Shown here: piece by piece, positions 52,718-62,991 of the stretch
Position numbering within the stretch: position 1 is the stretch's first letter
Layout: each line of letters starts with the position of its first letter
Assembly (NCBI GenBank): GCA_030654175.1
Contig: JAURXZ010000003.1
Coordinates: 35,816 to 99,815 of the forward strand
Length of the DNA stretch: 64,000 bases
DNA from: Bacteroidia bacterium
Lineage (GTDB): Bacteria; Bacteroidota; Bacteroidia; 2-12-FULL-35-15
Direction: 5' to 3'
The notes under the pieces: generated by a model
The model's input: the letters and a program-made list of their open reading frames with translations, nothing else
Database searches by the model: none
Told to the model about the DNA's origin: nothing
Translations under genes and position numbers: made by a program

Positions 52718-54237
52718 AAATAGTTGATGTCAATCAAATTCGCGAAATCGATAAATTTACCATCGAGCATGAACCCGTTTCTTCAATTGATCTGATGGAA
52801 CGTGCTGCAACATCTTGTGTAAATTGGATCACAGAACAATTCGGTACTAAAACCAAGTTTACTGTTTTTTGCGGACTTGGCAATAATGGTGGCGATGGAT
52901 TAGCGATCGCACGAATATTATCTGAAAGAAATTTTAAAGTAAACGTTTTTATTATCAGATACTCTGAAACACCATCGGAAGATTTCAAAGTAAATTTAGA
53001 AAGGCTTTCAGCGCTTAAAACAATTTCTATCCAAGAAATAAATGCCATTTCGGATCTTCATTTAAAGCATTTCCATGAAGAAGGACAGACTGAAGTAATA
53101 ATTGATTCCATTTTAGGTTCAGGCTTGAATAAGCCTGCAGATGGATTAATTGCGGAGGCTATTAGTTTTATTAACCAACAACCTTCACCCGTTATTTCAA
53201 TTGATATTCCGTCCGGTTTATACTGCGACCAACTGAATGCAGCAACAGATCCTATAGTAAAAGCAACCTTTACACTTTCCTTTCAATTTCCGAAACTATC
53301 TTTTATGTTTCCGGAAACGGCTGGATACATTGGTGAATTTACTATTTTAGATATTGGTTTGCATCAGGATTATATCGATCACACTCAAACAAAAAATTAT
53401 TTTATCACTAAAAATGTTGTACGCGTTTTTTTGAAAACACGAAGTAAAATTGCACATAAGGGTATTTTCGGACATGCGTTATTAGTTGCTGGTATGTATG
53501 GGAAAATGGGCGCAGCTGTGCTTTCCGCAAAAGCATGTGTAAGAACCGGAGTCGGACTTTTAACAACTCACATTCCAAAAATCGGATATGACATACTGCA
53601 AACTTCTCTTCCTGAAGCAATGGTGGAAGTGGATAGTGAAGCTAATTTTATTACAGACAATATTCGGATTGAAAAATATAATGCCATTGGAGTGGGCCCC
53701 GGTATTGGCACTGAAAAGCAAACACAGAATGTTGTTAAACTATTGATTCAAAATACTACCGTTCCAATCGTATTTGATGCCGATGCAATTAATTCGATTT
53801 CTGAAAATAAAACATGGCTTTCTTTTATACCTGCAAACAGCGTGTTTACACCTCATCCAAAAGAATTTGAACGTTTGATCGGCAAAACCGAAAATAGTAT
53901 GGAGAGGCTAAAGATACAACGTGAGTTCTCGATCAAATATGCTGTTTATGTTATTTTAAAAGGCGCTCACACAGCAATATCTTGCCCGAATGGAGATGTA
54001 CATTTTAATTCAACCGGAAATCCCGGTATGGCTACCGGTGGCAGTGGTGATGTACTTACAGGTATAATTACCTCTTTGATGGCACAAGGTTACACATCAC
54101 AACAATCATGCATCCTAGGGGTATATTTACATGGTTTAGCGGGAGATTTTGCTGCCCATGAAAAATCAGAAGAAAGCATGATCGCTTCTGATATCATTGA
54201 ACATTTATCAGTAGCATTTAATTTTATTAAAGAATAA
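52714..54237 (+). CDS. nnr: Bifunctional NAD(P)H-hydrate epimerase / dehydratase
   Basis: 507 residues. N-terminal epimerase (YjeF-N, about 1-215): FCGLGNNGGDGLAIARIL and the catalytic Asp in VISIDIPSGLY. C-terminal dehydratase (about 230-507): HKGIFGHALLVAG, GVGPGIGTEKQTQ, VFTPHPKEFERL and NPGMATGGSGDVLTGIITSLMAQG. It repairs damaged NAD(P)HX. It overlaps the DUF2752 gene by 4 bases. Confidence 0.95.
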   Translation: MKIVDVNQIREIDKFTIEHEPVSSIDLMERAATSCVNWITEQFGTKTKFTVFCGLGNNGGDGLAIARILSERNFKVNVFIIRYSETPSEDFKVNLERLSALKTISIQEINAISDLHLKHFHEEGQTEVIIDSILGSGLNKPADGLIAEAISFINQQPSPVISIDIPSGLYCDQLNAATDPIVKATFTLSFQFPKLSFMFPETAGYIGEFTILDIGLHQDYIDHTQTKNYFITKNVVRVFLKTRSKIAHKGIFGHALLVAGMYGKMGAAVLSAKACVRTGVGLLTTHIPKIGYDILQTSLPEAMVEVDSEANFITDNIRIEKYNAIGVGPGIGTEKQTQNVVKLLIQNTTVPIVFDADAINSISENKTWLSFIPANSVFTPHPKEFERLIGKTENSMERLKIQREFSIKYAVYVILKGAHTAISCPNGDVHFNSTGNPGMATGGSGDVLTGIITSLMAQGYTSQQSCILGVYLHGLAGDFAAHEKSEESMIASDIIEHLSVAFNFIKE

Positions 54238-54332
54238 ACATTAAACAACAGCGTCAAATACACTGTTAGTGTAACAATTTAGATTCTCAGAAAATTCAAT
54301 AAACAAACACAAAATTTAATACACTATTTATA

Positions 54333-55388
54333 ATGTCAAAATTTCTATTAAAATTCTTTTTTATTTTATTCCCGCTGGCAGTCACTGCACAGATAATGCC
54401 TCCTTATTCCGTTTATTTAATAGGTGATGCCGGTGAAGACACCATCCCCGGAAAAGCTTTGTTAATGCTAAAAGACGAACTGTTATCACATCCCAATAGT
54501 GCTGTCATTTTTTTAGGAGACAACGTTTACCCGAGCGGATTAAAGGCCAATGATAAAAAATCGGCTTTCCATCTGGAATCACAGTTACAAATTTTAAATA
54601 AATATAAGGGTAGTGTTTATTTCATTCCCGGAAATCACGATTGGCAGGCGCAGGGTATGCAGGGATTGAAGAGACTTTCAAATGAAGAAAAATATGTGGA
54701 AACCTATTTAAAAGATAAAACTATTTCTAAGAATAAAAACAACTCAACTTTTTTACCGCACAATGGTTTGCCTGGTCCTGAAACGGTTCTATTAAATGAG
54801 AAGCTTCGACTTATTATCATTGACACTCAATGGTTTTTACATTATTATAAAAAAAATAAAATCCGATCGAAAAAACATACCAAAGCATTGTTTTATTCTC
54901 ATTTAGATAGCCTATTAAACCACGCCAAACAGAACGGAGAGCAGGTAATTATTGCTACTCACCACCCCATGTTTACTAATGGACAGCATTCGGCAAGTAA
55001 GCAGCCACTGCGTTTTTTGATAAACAAAACACCATTACAAATTTTCGGATTGATGGGTTTAAATCGTGTACTATCGCAAGATCTACCTCAGCCTCGTTAC
55101 AAAAAAATGCGGAATAGAATGTTGAAATCATTCAATCAATATGATAATATTATTTGTGCATCAGGGCATGACCATAATTTGCAATGTTTTAAAGAAGGAG
55201 CCAATCGTTATATCGTGAGTGGCGCGGGAAGTAAAATCAAAAACTTTCATAAAAAGAAAAAGTTTGATTCCGTTTTTCAGGATGATACCAAAACAGGGTT
55301 TATTAAAATTCAATATGCCCCTGATGGGAAGCATATCACTATTGTTTATAGAGTTGGAGAAAAAGAAAAATTGTTGGAAGGGTTTTAG
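54333..55388 (+). CDS. Exported calcineurin-like metallophosphoesterase
   Basis: 351 residues with a signal peptide (MSKFLLKFFFILFPLAVTA). Dinuclear metal motifs: SVYLIGDAGED, VIFLGDNVYPSG (D-N), FIPGNHDW (G-N-H-D/E), a later THHPMF and CASGHDHNLQC (G-H-x-H). It is a periplasmic or secreted phosphatase-type enzyme; substrate unknown. It stands alone, convergent with the TPR gene. Confidence 0.85.
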   Translation: MSKFLLKFFFILFPLAVTAQIMPPYSVYLIGDAGEDTIPGKALLMLKDELLSHPNSAVIFLGDNVYPSGLKANDKKSAFHLESQLQILNKYKGSVYFIPGNHDWQAQGMQGLKRLSNEEKYVETYLKDKTISKNKNNSTFLPHNGLPGPETVLLNEKLRLIIIDTQWFLHYYKKNKIRSKKHTKALFYSHLDSLLNHAKQNGEQVIIATHHPMFTNGQHSASKQPLRFLINKTPLQIFGLMGLNRVLSQDLPQPRYKKMRNRMLKSFNQYDNIICASGHDHNLQCFKEGANRYIVSGAGSKIKNFHKKKKFDSVFQDDTKTGFIKIQYAPDGKHITIVYRVGEKEKLLEGF

Positions 55389-55436
55389 AAATTTCAAAAA
55401 AGGATAACGAATTTAACACGAGTATTAAGTGCTCAT

Positions 55437-56534
55437 CTATTTCCCATCCTTACAATATTGCTGAATAAGCTTATACGCTTTTTCATTATTCAACCCGTCT
55501 GCTTTTTCCAGATCCTTACAGGCCCCCTTTTTATCCCCTGATGCAAATTTTACAGCAGCTCTGTTAATGTATGCCGGGGAATAATCAAATTTCATTTTTA
55601 TAGCCATATCGAGATCAAGCAAGGCATCCTTAAATTTTTTCATTCCACCTTTTGCTACTCCTCTATTCATATAAGCTATAATATTTTTAGGGTCGAGCTT
55701 TATCACTTCATCAAAATCCTCAATTGCACCTGAATTGTTGTTTATATTTATTCGTGAAGCGCCACGGGTTATTAAAGCCTCCATATGGCCCGCTTCCATG
55801 TCAATAAAACGGCTTAGATCTTTATCAGCACCTTCAAAATCTTCTCCTTTAAATTTTGTTTTTCCACGCCAAAGATAACCTTCATTATTTTCGGGATTTA
55901 TTTCCAAAACCCTGTTAAAGTCATTTACCGCAAGTACATAATCCCTTTTGACATTATAATATATGATCCCTCTTTTCATAAAAGCGTTTTCATAATTCGG
56001 TTTAATTTCAATTACTCGTGAATAATCTTCAATAGCCGGCTGTGGATCTTTACCTGTTTCGTAGATCAATCCACGTTGGTAAATTGCTTCAGCATCTTCA
56101 AAATTTATATCAATAGCCTTATTATAATCCGCTAAAGCCTCTTTACTTTTCCCCAGTGCTAATTGTGATATACCACGTTCACGATAGGCTGCTCCAACAG
56201 CGGTATCAAGACTAACAGCCATATCAAAGTTCTTAATTGCATTTTTATGATCTTCGGTTTTTGCCTGTGCGATTGCCAAACGAAAAAAAGCAGCCTGAGA
56301 TTTTGGATCTTCTTTAACCACTTTTTTGTAATCTTTAATAGCTGCCTGGTAAAGTTTATTTGCGCCCTTTATGTCTTTGTTTTTCAAATGCACAACAGCG
56401 GAATCACATTTATGATTACCCAATTCAAGAAAGTTGATTGCAACAGCTTCCGCCTTCGGCTCAATTTGCGCTGAGAGATGAAGTGAAAAAAAAACTAACA
56501 CGGATAAAATATATACTGGAATGGATCTGAACAT
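55437..56534 (-). CDS. Exported TPR protein
   Basis: 365 residues from MFRSIPVYILSVLVFFSLHL; the track frame begins earlier at a TTG. Signal peptide to ~23, then eight or nine TPR units (e.g. ALADYNKAIDINFEDAEAIY, ENAFMKRGIIYYNVKRDYVL). The C-terminal NRAAVKFASGDKKGACKDLEKA, ending in YKLIQQYCKDGK, resembles Sel1/TPR ends in Bacteroidota. No catalytic domain. It follows pnp on the minus strand, with a hairpin and repeat between. Confidence 0.85.
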   Translation of the reverse strand: MFRSIPVYILSVLVFFSLHLSAQIEPKAEAVAINFLELGNHKCDSAVVHLKNKDIKGANKLYQAAIKDYKKVVKEDPKSQAAFFRLAIAQAKTEDHKNAIKNFDMAVSLDTAVGAAYRERGISQLALGKSKEALADYNKAIDINFEDAEAIYQRGLIYETGKDPQPAIEDYSRVIEIKPNYENAFMKRGIIYYNVKRDYVLAVNDFNRVLEINPENNEGYLWRGKTKFKGEDFEGADKDLSRFIDMEAGHMEALITRGASRININNNSGAIEDFDEVIKLDPKNIIAYMNRGVAKGGMKKFKDALLDLDMAIKMKFDYSPAYINRAAVKFASGDKKGACKDLEKADGLNNEKAYKLIQQYCKDGK

Positions 56535-56576
56535 TGGCTTTTCGATTTGTGAATATTCCAAAGTTAATCATTAGTT

Positions 56577-56628
56577 AGTTAAAAGTTTGAAAGTTAAAAG
56601 TTAAAAAAGTTAAAAAGTTAAAAGTTTT
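56577..56628. repeat. 'gttaaaagtttgaaa' tandem repeat
   Basis: Six degenerate agttaaaagt-type units (agttaaaagtttgaaagtta) lie upstream of the TPR gene. Further units (aaactttcaaactttgaact) touch the pnp stop near 56698-56721. Confidence 0.8.
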
Positions 56629-56634
56629 GTGCAA

Positions 56635-56672
56635 TAATAAAAAACTCCCACCAATAATGGTGAGAGTCTTTT
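56635..56672 (-). terminator. Terminator after pnp (minus strand)
   Basis: On the minus strand actctcacc pairs with ggtgggagt around attatt, and a run of T follows. Confidence 0.8.
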
Positions 56673-56721
56673 AAGAGTAAATTACTGAATAGTTTTATAA
56701 ACTTTCAAACTTTGAACTTTC

Positions 56722-58863
56722 TTAAGCTGGAGTTTGCTCTGGTTTTGGCAATAATGCTTTGCGAGACAATTTGAATTTTCCTGTTTTAGGATCAACTCCA
56801 ATTAATTTCACTTGTATTTTATCACCTTCTTTTAAAACGCCTTCCATAGAATCCAATCTGCGGTGTTCTACTTCAGAGATATGAAGTAAACCATCTTTAC
56901 CGGACATAAATTCAACAAATGCACCAAAAGGCATAATGGATTTCACTTTTCCTTCGTATACTTCACCAACTTCCGGTTGAGCAACAATGCCTTTTATTTT
57001 AGCTAATACCGCATCAATTGCATCTCTGTTAGTAGCAACGATATCAATGTGGCCCATATTGTTAATTTCTTCAATAACAATGGTAGCACCAGTTTCGCGT
57101 TGCATTTCCTGAATGATCTTTCCTCCAGGCCCGATAATTGCACCAATAAATTCTTTAGGAATTGTAATTTTAACAATACGTGGAGCGTGTGGTTTGTAAT
57201 CTTCTTTTGATGTAGTAATCGTTTTAGCCATTTCAGCTAAAATATGCATACGTCCTTTTTTAGCTTGTTCCAAAGCTTCAGCCATAACTTCGTATGGTAA
57301 ACCATCCACTTTTAAATCCATCTGACAAGCAGTGATTCCATCTTTAGTACCACAAACTTTAAAGTCCATATCACCTAAATGATCCTCATCTCCTAAGATA
57401 TCAGATAAGATCGCATATTTACCTTTTTCATCTGTAATTAAACCCATTGCAATACCTGAAACAGGTTTGTTTATTTTAACACCAGCATCCATCAAAGCCA
57501 ATGTACCGGCACAAACCGTAGCCATTGATGATGAACCGTTTGATTCTAAAATATCAGAAACAACACGAACAGTATAAGGATTTTCTGAAGATAATACTTG
57601 TCTCAAAGCACGTTCAGCAAGGTTACCATGCCCAATTTCACGTCTTCCCGGTCCACGGTTTGGCTTTACTTCACCTGTAGAAAATGCAGGGAAATTGTAA
57701 TGCAACATAAAATTGTTTTGTCCCTGGTATAAAGCTCTGTCAATTGATTGCAGATCTAATTTAGTACCTAAAGTAACTGTGGTTAATGATTGAGTTTCTC
57801 CACGTGTGAAGATAGCAGAACCATGTGCAGAAGGTAAATATCCAATTTCGCTCCAGATAGGGCGAATTTGATCTGTTTTACGACCATCTAAACGAGCTCT
57901 CTCATCTAATACGAATCTACGAACAGCATCATATTCTACTTCATGATAATATTTTTTAGAAAGAAACTCTTTTGCTTTTCTTTCTTCTTCCGGTAACGAT
58001 ACGATAAACTCAGTAATTACAGCTTTAAAAGCAGCGCTACGTTCTTTTTTGTTAGGATTTTGTGTTTTTGCAACTGCATACGCTTTATCGTAAAGAGCTT
58101 TATAAACGCGCTCTTTTAATTCTGCATCATTTGTTTCATGACTATAAGTACGTTTTACAATTGGTCCTTTTGCAGCAATAACTTTAGCAGCAAGATCGCT
58201 GATAGCTTTGATCTGAATACGAATTACTTCGTGAGCAAATTTGATAGCTTCTAACATTTCGGCTTCAGAAATTTCTTTCATCTCACCTTCTACCATCATG
58301 ATATCTTTATCAGTAGCAGCAATGATCATGTCTAATGTTCCTTTTGCTATCTCTTCTACTGTAGGATTTGCAATTAATTTCCCATCAACTTTTCCAACAC
58401 GTACCTCAGAAACAGGTCCGTTAAATGGAATATCAGAGATCGTAATTGCTGCAGCTGCTGCTAAACAAGCAAGTGCATCAGGCATTACATTTTTTTCACC
58501 TGAAATCAAGGATATCAATACTTGCGTATCAGAATGGTAATCATCAGGGAATAATGGACGTAATGCACGGTCAACTAAACGACAGGTTAATATTTCGTAA
58601 TCAGATAAACGAGCTTCACGCTTGAAGAATCCACCAGGGAAACGACCTGCAGCCGCAAATTTTTCTTGATAATCAACTGATAAAGGCAAAAAGTCTGTTC
58701 CTTCTTTTGCATCTTTGTTAGAAACTACTGTTGCAAGCAACATAGTGTTTCCCATTTTTACAACCACTGCTCCATCAGCTTGTTTCGCTAACTTTCCTGT
58801 TTCAAGTGTAATTGAGCGACCATCCGCTAATTCAAATGTGTGTGAAATTCCAATTTGTGACAT
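56722..58863 (-). CDS. pnp: Polyribonucleotide nucleotidyltransferase (PNPase)
   Basis: 713 residues, normal length. Two RNase PH domains: first [24 protein letters not shown] start, with [20 protein letters not shown]; second with [14 protein letters not shown] and [27 protein letters not shown] domain: [21 protein letters not shown]1 domain: [31 protein letters not shown]. It degrades RNA 3'->5' by phosphorolysis and belongs to RNA-decay complexes. It lies behind rpsO, the conserved rpsO-pnp order, with a hairpin between that may act in processing or termination. Confidence 0.97.
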   Translation of the reverse strand: MSQIGISHTFELADGRSITLETGKLAKQADGAVVVKMGNTMLLATVVSNKDAKEGTDFLPLSVDYQEKFAAAGRFPGGFFKREARLSDYEILTCRLVDRALRPLFPDDYHSDTQVLISLISGEKNVMPDALACLAAAAAITISDIPFNGPVSEVRVGKVDGKLIANPTVEEIAKGTLDMIIAATDKDIMMVEGEMKEISEAEMLEAIKFAHEVIRIQIKAISDLAAKVIAAKGPIVKRTYSHETNDAELKERVYKALYDKAYAVAKTQNPNKKERSAAFKAVITEFIVSLPEEERKAKEFLSKKYYHEVEYDAVRRFVLDERARLDGRKTDQIRPIWSEIGYLPSAHGSAIFTRGETQSLTTVTLGTKLDLQSIDRALYQGQNNFMLHYNFPAFSTGEVKPNRGPGRREIGHGNLAERALRQVLSSENPYTVRVVSDILESNGSSSMATVCAGTLALMDAGVKINKPVSGIAMGLITDEKGKYAILSDILGDEDHLGDMDFKVCGTKDGITACQMDLKVDGLPYEVMAEALEQAKKGRMHILAEMAKTITTSKEDYKPHAPRIVKITIPKEFIGAIIGPGGKIIQEMQRETGATIVIEEINNMGHIDIVATNRDAIDAVLAKIKGIVAQPEVGEVYEGKVKSIMPFGAFVEFMSGKDGLLHISEVEHRRLDSMEGVLKEGDKIQVKLIGVDPKTGKFKLSRKALLPKPEQTPA

Positions 58864-58929
58864 GTTTTTTTGTTTTTTAATTTATTGTTTTCTTTACCTC
58901 TTTTTACATTAATTTCCGACTTGTTCTTA

Positions 58930-58966
58930 TGCACAAAAAGCACCTAGCTGTTTAGCGAGGTGCTCT
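58930..58966 (-). terminator. rpsO-pnp intergenic hairpin
   Basis: On the minus strand agcacctcgct pairs with agctaggtgct (one mismatch pair) around a 4-base loop, followed by ttttg. It is an attenuator or RNase III/PNPase autoregulation site by analogy with enterobacteria. Confidence 0.7.
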
Positions 58967-58992
58967 CTGATAAAAATATCGACTGATCTCAA

Positions 58993-59262
58993 TTATTTTC
59001 TTAATTCCAGTTTTTTAACGATGGCACGGTATCTTTCGATATCGTTAGCTTTCAAATAATCCAATAAGCTACGTCTTTGTGCTACTAAAGCAATAAGAGA
59101 TTTTTGAGTGCCAAAATCTTTTTTATTGGTTTTTAAGTGCCCTGTAAGGTGGTCAATTCTGAATGAGAACAAAGCGATTTGTCCCTCAGAAGTTCCGGTA
59201 TCTGCTTCAGATTTACCGTATTTTTTGAAAATGTCTTTTTTAATTTCAGTTGTTAAATACAT
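58993..59262 (-). CDS. rpsO: 30S ribosomal protein S15
   Basis: 89 residues from MYLTTEIKKDIFKKYGKSEA, the normal S15 length; a longer frame upstream is not conserved. Core motifs: DTGTSEGQIALFSFRIDHLT, GHLKTNKKDFGTQKSLI, RRSLLDYLKANDIERYRAIV. It binds 16S rRNA near helix 22 in the 30S platform. It is driven by the promoter at 59299-59328. Confidence 0.97.
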   Translation of the reverse strand: MYLTTEIKKDIFKKYGKSEADTGTSEGQIALFSFRIDHLTGHLKTNKKDFGTQKSLIALVAQRRSLLDYLKANDIERYRAIVKKLELRK

Positions 59263-59298
59263 CCTGTTTGGTATTTTGATTTTTTTTAATTCGGATTG

Positions 59299-59328
59299 CA
59301 AAGATAAAGATATTTTTTAAATTCACAA
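59299..59328 (-). promoter_or_regulatory. Sigma-ABfr-type promoter for rpsO-pnp
   Basis: Minus strand: TTG (59328-59326), a 19-base spacer, then TATCTTTG (59306-59299), about 30 bases before the rpsO start. Confidence 0.7.
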
Positions 59329-59670
59329 TATTATTATTTAGAAAGTTCATTTGGATGGTAATTCCAACAAAATTTTACCAATAAAAAATGAAACAAGCTG
59401 ATTTTCAGCGCCTATTTTGCAAATCAAATGTAAATCAGATCATAAATTACTGGCAAACTGCTTCCTATTTATCATAAAAGCACGTTTCGATTTGAATCCA
59501 AAACCTCCTTTCAACAAAGTACTACACTGATATCGAATACGTTTTGCTTGTAATCAAAAATATACTCCGAACTTTATAAAATTTAAATTACATTTACAAA
59601 TTAGCTACGTGAATTTTCTTCATAAAACTGTTACTCATTACATACAGGGATATTTGCTATCACAAAAAAC
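59329..59670. other. Divergent intergenic space, rpsO to OmpA gene
   Basis: About 340 bases with no recognisable gene or RNA. It presumably carries the promoter of 59671; no confident consensus was seen. Confidence 0.5.
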
Positions 59671-61845
59671 ATGCAAAATAAATTTATTTCATTTTTTTTG
59701 GTATTGGCAACCGCTCTAAACGCGCAATCTTACCACACTGCCGGTGTCGTTCAGTCAGCCCCACAAACGGATTCGATCAAAGTTGAAATTAAAAATATTG
59801 GCGATCAGGTCAATTCCCCTTTCATTGATTACGCACCTCTTATCTCTGCTGACGGTTCCATTATGGTATTTACTTCCCGTAAGCCTTTAATAGCAAATAA
59901 AATAAAAAACTTAAAAGACCATATCTTTTACTCGAATTTCGATAAGGAAAAAATGAAATGGTCAAATGCAATTCCTTTTTCAGATACAATCAACGTTCCT
60001 AATCAGAATAACTCGGCAATTTCTATTTTAAATAATGGCCAGCAAATGCTCATTTACAGGGATGACTTGAATACCAACGGAGACATTTATGAGTCGCATT
60101 TGGAAGGTACAAGCTGGACAGAGCCAGTAAATATGGGCGAACCGATTAATAGTGCAGATAAAGAACCCTCCGCTTGTATTTCTCCCGATGGCAGAACAAT
60201 TTATTTTGTAAGTGATCGTGAAGGCGGGCTTGGCGGCTTTGATATATGGTATAGTATAAAAGATAGTACTGAAAAATGGGGAGAGGCTAAAAATATTGGC
60301 GCTCCCATAAACAGTATGGAAGATGAAGATGGCTTGTTTATTCACTCGGATGGGAAAACACTATTTTTTAGTTCTAAAGGACATAATTCTATGGGGGGAT
60401 ATGATGTTTTTATGTCGGTTCTGGACAATACTACTAAAGTTGCTTCTTCACCTAAAAATCTGGGACCTTCAATTAACACTTCCGGAGATGATCTATATTT
60501 TGTAATGGAAGCAAACGGAAAGACCGGTTATTACTCTTCTAACCGGCTTGGGGGATTTGGAGAAAAAGATATTTACCAGATCACCTTTCTGGAAAATATC
60601 ATGAAAGGAAATTTGAGATTGCTAAAAGGACGTGTTCTTAATAAAAAAGCAAATCCCATCTTGTCGAAAATTATAGTGAAAGATAAAGCTACAGGTGAGA
60701 TAATTGGCACTTTTGCTTCGAATAGCGCTACCGGGAAATACCTGATTACGCTTCCTGCCGATAAAAATTATGATCTGGAATTTACTGCCCCAGGATATAT
60801 ACCTTACTCTTATGCCATTGAAAGTTCAAATAAACTTGGTTATAAAGGTATTGAAAAGGATATTATACTGGAACCAATCCCCCTTGCCGGGAATGCCGGT
60901 GATGTAAAGGAAGAGGTTCTGCCAATTGATAAAGGTTCAAATCGTTCAAAGGGTGATAAAAATCCAACGGTTTTTGGTAAAGTACTTGATGAAAACGGAA
61001 ATCCCCTCAAAGTTTTGATAGAAGTGATTGATAACAATACAAACAAAGTGGTGGGCAGATATGAGAATTCTGTAAGCACCGGTATCTTTAACTTAAGGCT
61101 AAAAGGGGGAGATTACCGAATTGTTTTCAGTAAACCCTGCTACTTATTTAAATCTGTTTATGTAATTACCTCCAACTCTGCCGGATATAAAAAAGACCTG
61201 GGGGAAATAAATATGGAACTGGTTGGGGTTGGAAAAAAGATCGTTCTCGATTTTATTTTGTTTGATTACACAAAAGCCTCTCTGCGTGAAGAGTCCTACT
61301 CTACGTTAGATCGTACCATCAGGCTTATGAATAGTTTAGAATCACTGGAGATAGAAATATCCGGCCATACCGATAATATCAGCTCAGCAGCTCACAATCA
61401 GATGCTTTCTGATGAAAGGGCCAGAGAGGTTATGAAATATTTAGTGCGAATGGGTATTGATGGGGAACGTTTGAAATATAAAGGTTATGGATTCACTCAG
61501 CCTGTTGCCTCTAATGATTCGGAAATGGGCCGCCAGTTGAACCGCAGAACAGAGTTAAAAGTTCTAAGTGTGGATTTAGAAGCCGAGCAAATAGCAGAAA
61601 TTAAACGGTTGAAAGAGTCTTTAACCGAAGTGAAAGAAAACCCTGATGTTACAAATCTTGCAGTCGGAAAAGAAAGCGAGAACAACACTCCTATTCCAGA
61701 TCGTTTCAAACAATATGATACAGAGAACGACAACAAAATTTCATATTCTGAGATCATTCCTTCCATAGACTCTTTTTTAGAAGGAACTCAAAAAACGAAA
61801 GCAGAAGAAATCACTGCACTGATTGATTATTATTTAGAACAGTAA
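59671..61845 (+). CDS. OmpA-family protein with PD40 repeats, Cna/CarboxypepD-like segment and EF-hand tail
   Basis: 724 residues. A weak signal peptide is followed by PD40 beta-propeller-like strands (about 50-300; SPDGRTIYFVSDREGGLGGF, HSDGKTLFFSSKGHNSMGGY). Two carboxypeptidase-regulatory-like segments follow (about 310-520). The OmpA peptidoglycan-binding domain (about 530-640) has LDFILFDYTKAS and ISGHTDN, and SDERAREVMKYLVRMGI. The C-terminus (683-694) has an EF-hand loop DTENDNKISYSE with D, E, D, N and E at coordinating positions, an unusual add-on. Role: envelope anchoring, possibly gliding/T9SS-associated as with PorE-like proteins; inferred. Confidence 0.85.
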   Translation: MQNKFISFFLVLATALNAQSYHTAGVVQSAPQTDSIKVEIKNIGDQVNSPFIDYAPLISADGSIMVFTSRKPLIANKIKNLKDHIFYSNFDKEKMKWSNAIPFSDTINVPNQNNSAISILNNGQQMLIYRDDLNTNGDIYESHLEGTSWTEPVNMGEPINSADKEPSACISPDGRTIYFVSDREGGLGGFDIWYSIKDSTEKWGEAKNIGAPINSMEDEDGLFIHSDGKTLFFSSKGHNSMGGYDVFMSVLDNTTKVASSPKNLGPSINTSGDDLYFVMEANGKTGYYSSNRLGGFGEKDIYQITFLENIMKGNLRLLKGRVLNKKANPILSKIIVKDKATGEIIGTFASNSATGKYLITLPADKNYDLEFTAPGYIPYSYAIESSNKLGYKGIEKDIILEPIPLAGNAGDVKEEVLPIDKGSNRSKGDKNPTVFGKVLDENGNPLKVLIEVIDNNTNKVVGRYENSVSTGIFNLRLKGGDYRIVFSKPCYLFKSVYVITSNSAGYKKDLGEINMELVGVGKKIVLDFILFDYTKASLREESYSTLDRTIRLMNSLESLEIEISGHTDNISSAAHNQMLSDERAREVMKYLVRMGIDGERLKYKGYGFTQPVASNDSEMGRQLNRRTELKVLSVDLEAEQIAEIKRLKESLTEVKENPDVTNLAVGKESENNTPIPDRFKQYDTENDNKISYSEIIPSIDSFLEGTQKTKAEEITALIDYYLEQ

Positions 61846-62064
61846 GGATCAATTTTTGTTGATTTTATTGATTATATTGCGGATATATTAAAAAAAACAA
61901 CGTCCAATTCAATTCAATTAACGAAATAACAAAACTAATCATCGCATTATTACGTACACAGTTGAGAATAATTACTTTTTGATGTTTTTGTAGATTATCT
62001 TAAATGAGTATTTGGTCATCAAAAAATAAGTTTTCTTAAAAAAAAATTCATAAACTAAGCACCC

Positions 62065-62727
62065 ATGAGTAGCAAATTTTACCTATCATTTACACTCTTA
62101 ACAGGCTTGCTTTATTATACGCCAGTTGCTGCACAATCCTATATTAACCTTGAGGCAGGGCAAGTATTTTCAACATTTAAATACATTGATAGCAAAGGAG
62201 TTGAGGACAATGCCTATTCATACAATGTGGTAAGCGCTTACAGCATTGGCTATCAATATGCAGTAGAAAACGGATTATTTGCCCGTGCAAGTATAGGTAT
62301 GCGTAAAGCCGGTGCTAATTTGGTTTATAACGATATTAATTATATTTGGAATATGCAATACACTGATGTTAAGGCCGGTATTGGGTATCGTTTTACGAAA
62401 TGGCGTTTAAAACCCAGCATATCTATATCTCCCTATTATGCTCACCTGTTGGATGCTTCTCAATCTATTAATGATGATAATTACGACATCAAAGACAATA
62501 AATCAATAAAAAACTCTGATTATGGCCTCTTTATCTCGCCCGGATTAAACATAATCCTATCGAGCTATGTTTCAATATATGCCGAATATAATTACATATT
62601 GGGATTACAAAATATTGAAACGGCTACTGAGGAAAAGTTATACAACCGTGGTTTCTCTCTCAATTTTGGTGTTTCACTAAACATCACAAAAATCGCCAAA
62701 CTTAACCAGCCTAGAATAGTAAAATAA
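62065..62727 (+). CDS. Outer-membrane beta-barrel hypothetical protein
   Basis: 220 residues with a signal peptide (SFTLLTGLLYYTPVAAQ). About eight to ten amphipathic strands with terminal aromatics (VSAYSIGYQYAVENGLFARA, DVKAGIGYRFTKWRLKPSIS, SLNFGVSLNITKIAKL). No specific family. The last 8 codons (LNQPRIVK) and the following 55 bases are duplicated just downstream (62764-62826). Confidence 0.65.
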   Translation: MSSKFYLSFTLLTGLLYYTPVAAQSYINLEAGQVFSTFKYIDSKGVEDNAYSYNVVSAYSIGYQYAVENGLFARASIGMRKAGANLVYNDINYIWNMQYTDVKAGIGYRFTKWRLKPSISISPYYAHLLDASQSINDDNYDIKDNKSIKNSDYGLFISPGLNIILSSYVSIYAEYNYILGLQNIETATEEKLYNRGFSLNFGVSLNITKIAKLNQPRIVK

Positions 62728-62826
62728 TTTTTGTTCGAATTAAGCGGACACAAATTGCACGAACTTAACCAGCCTAGAATAGTAAAATAATTTCTGTTCG
62801 AATTAAGCGAACACAAATTGCACGAA
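62701..62826. repeat. 63-base direct tandem duplication over the end of the beta-barrel gene
   Basis: Two copies (62701-62763 and 62764-62826) differ at only a few bases (for example ttgttcg/ctgttcg and cggaca/cgaaca). The first copy contains the gene's last codons and stop. Confidence 0.9.
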
Positions 62827-62857
62827 TTAAAATTATAATCTATTACACCTTGAAAAA

Positions 62858-62882
62858 GCTTATCCTGAGCTTATCGATGGAG
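62858..62882. repeat. 'tcctgagcttatcgatgga' interspersed repeat
   Basis: A degenerate copy of the common Bacteroidota tcctgagcttgtcgaagga element, in the gap before the repeat-protein gene. Confidence 0.5.
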
Positions 62883-62991
62883 GGAATGGGGATTAATAAG
62901 CGTGAGATTTGTTGTGCGTGAACTTTCAGGATTTGTTGTCTATGCACTTTCATGGACATAACAAATAAATAAACTTTGAAAATATAAAATA

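Noticed and set aside
62592..62816. Minus-strand ORF with a duplicated CSLNSNRNYFTILGWLS peptide
   Set aside because: It is a shadow of the 63-base tandem duplication on the antisense strand of the beta-barrel gene.
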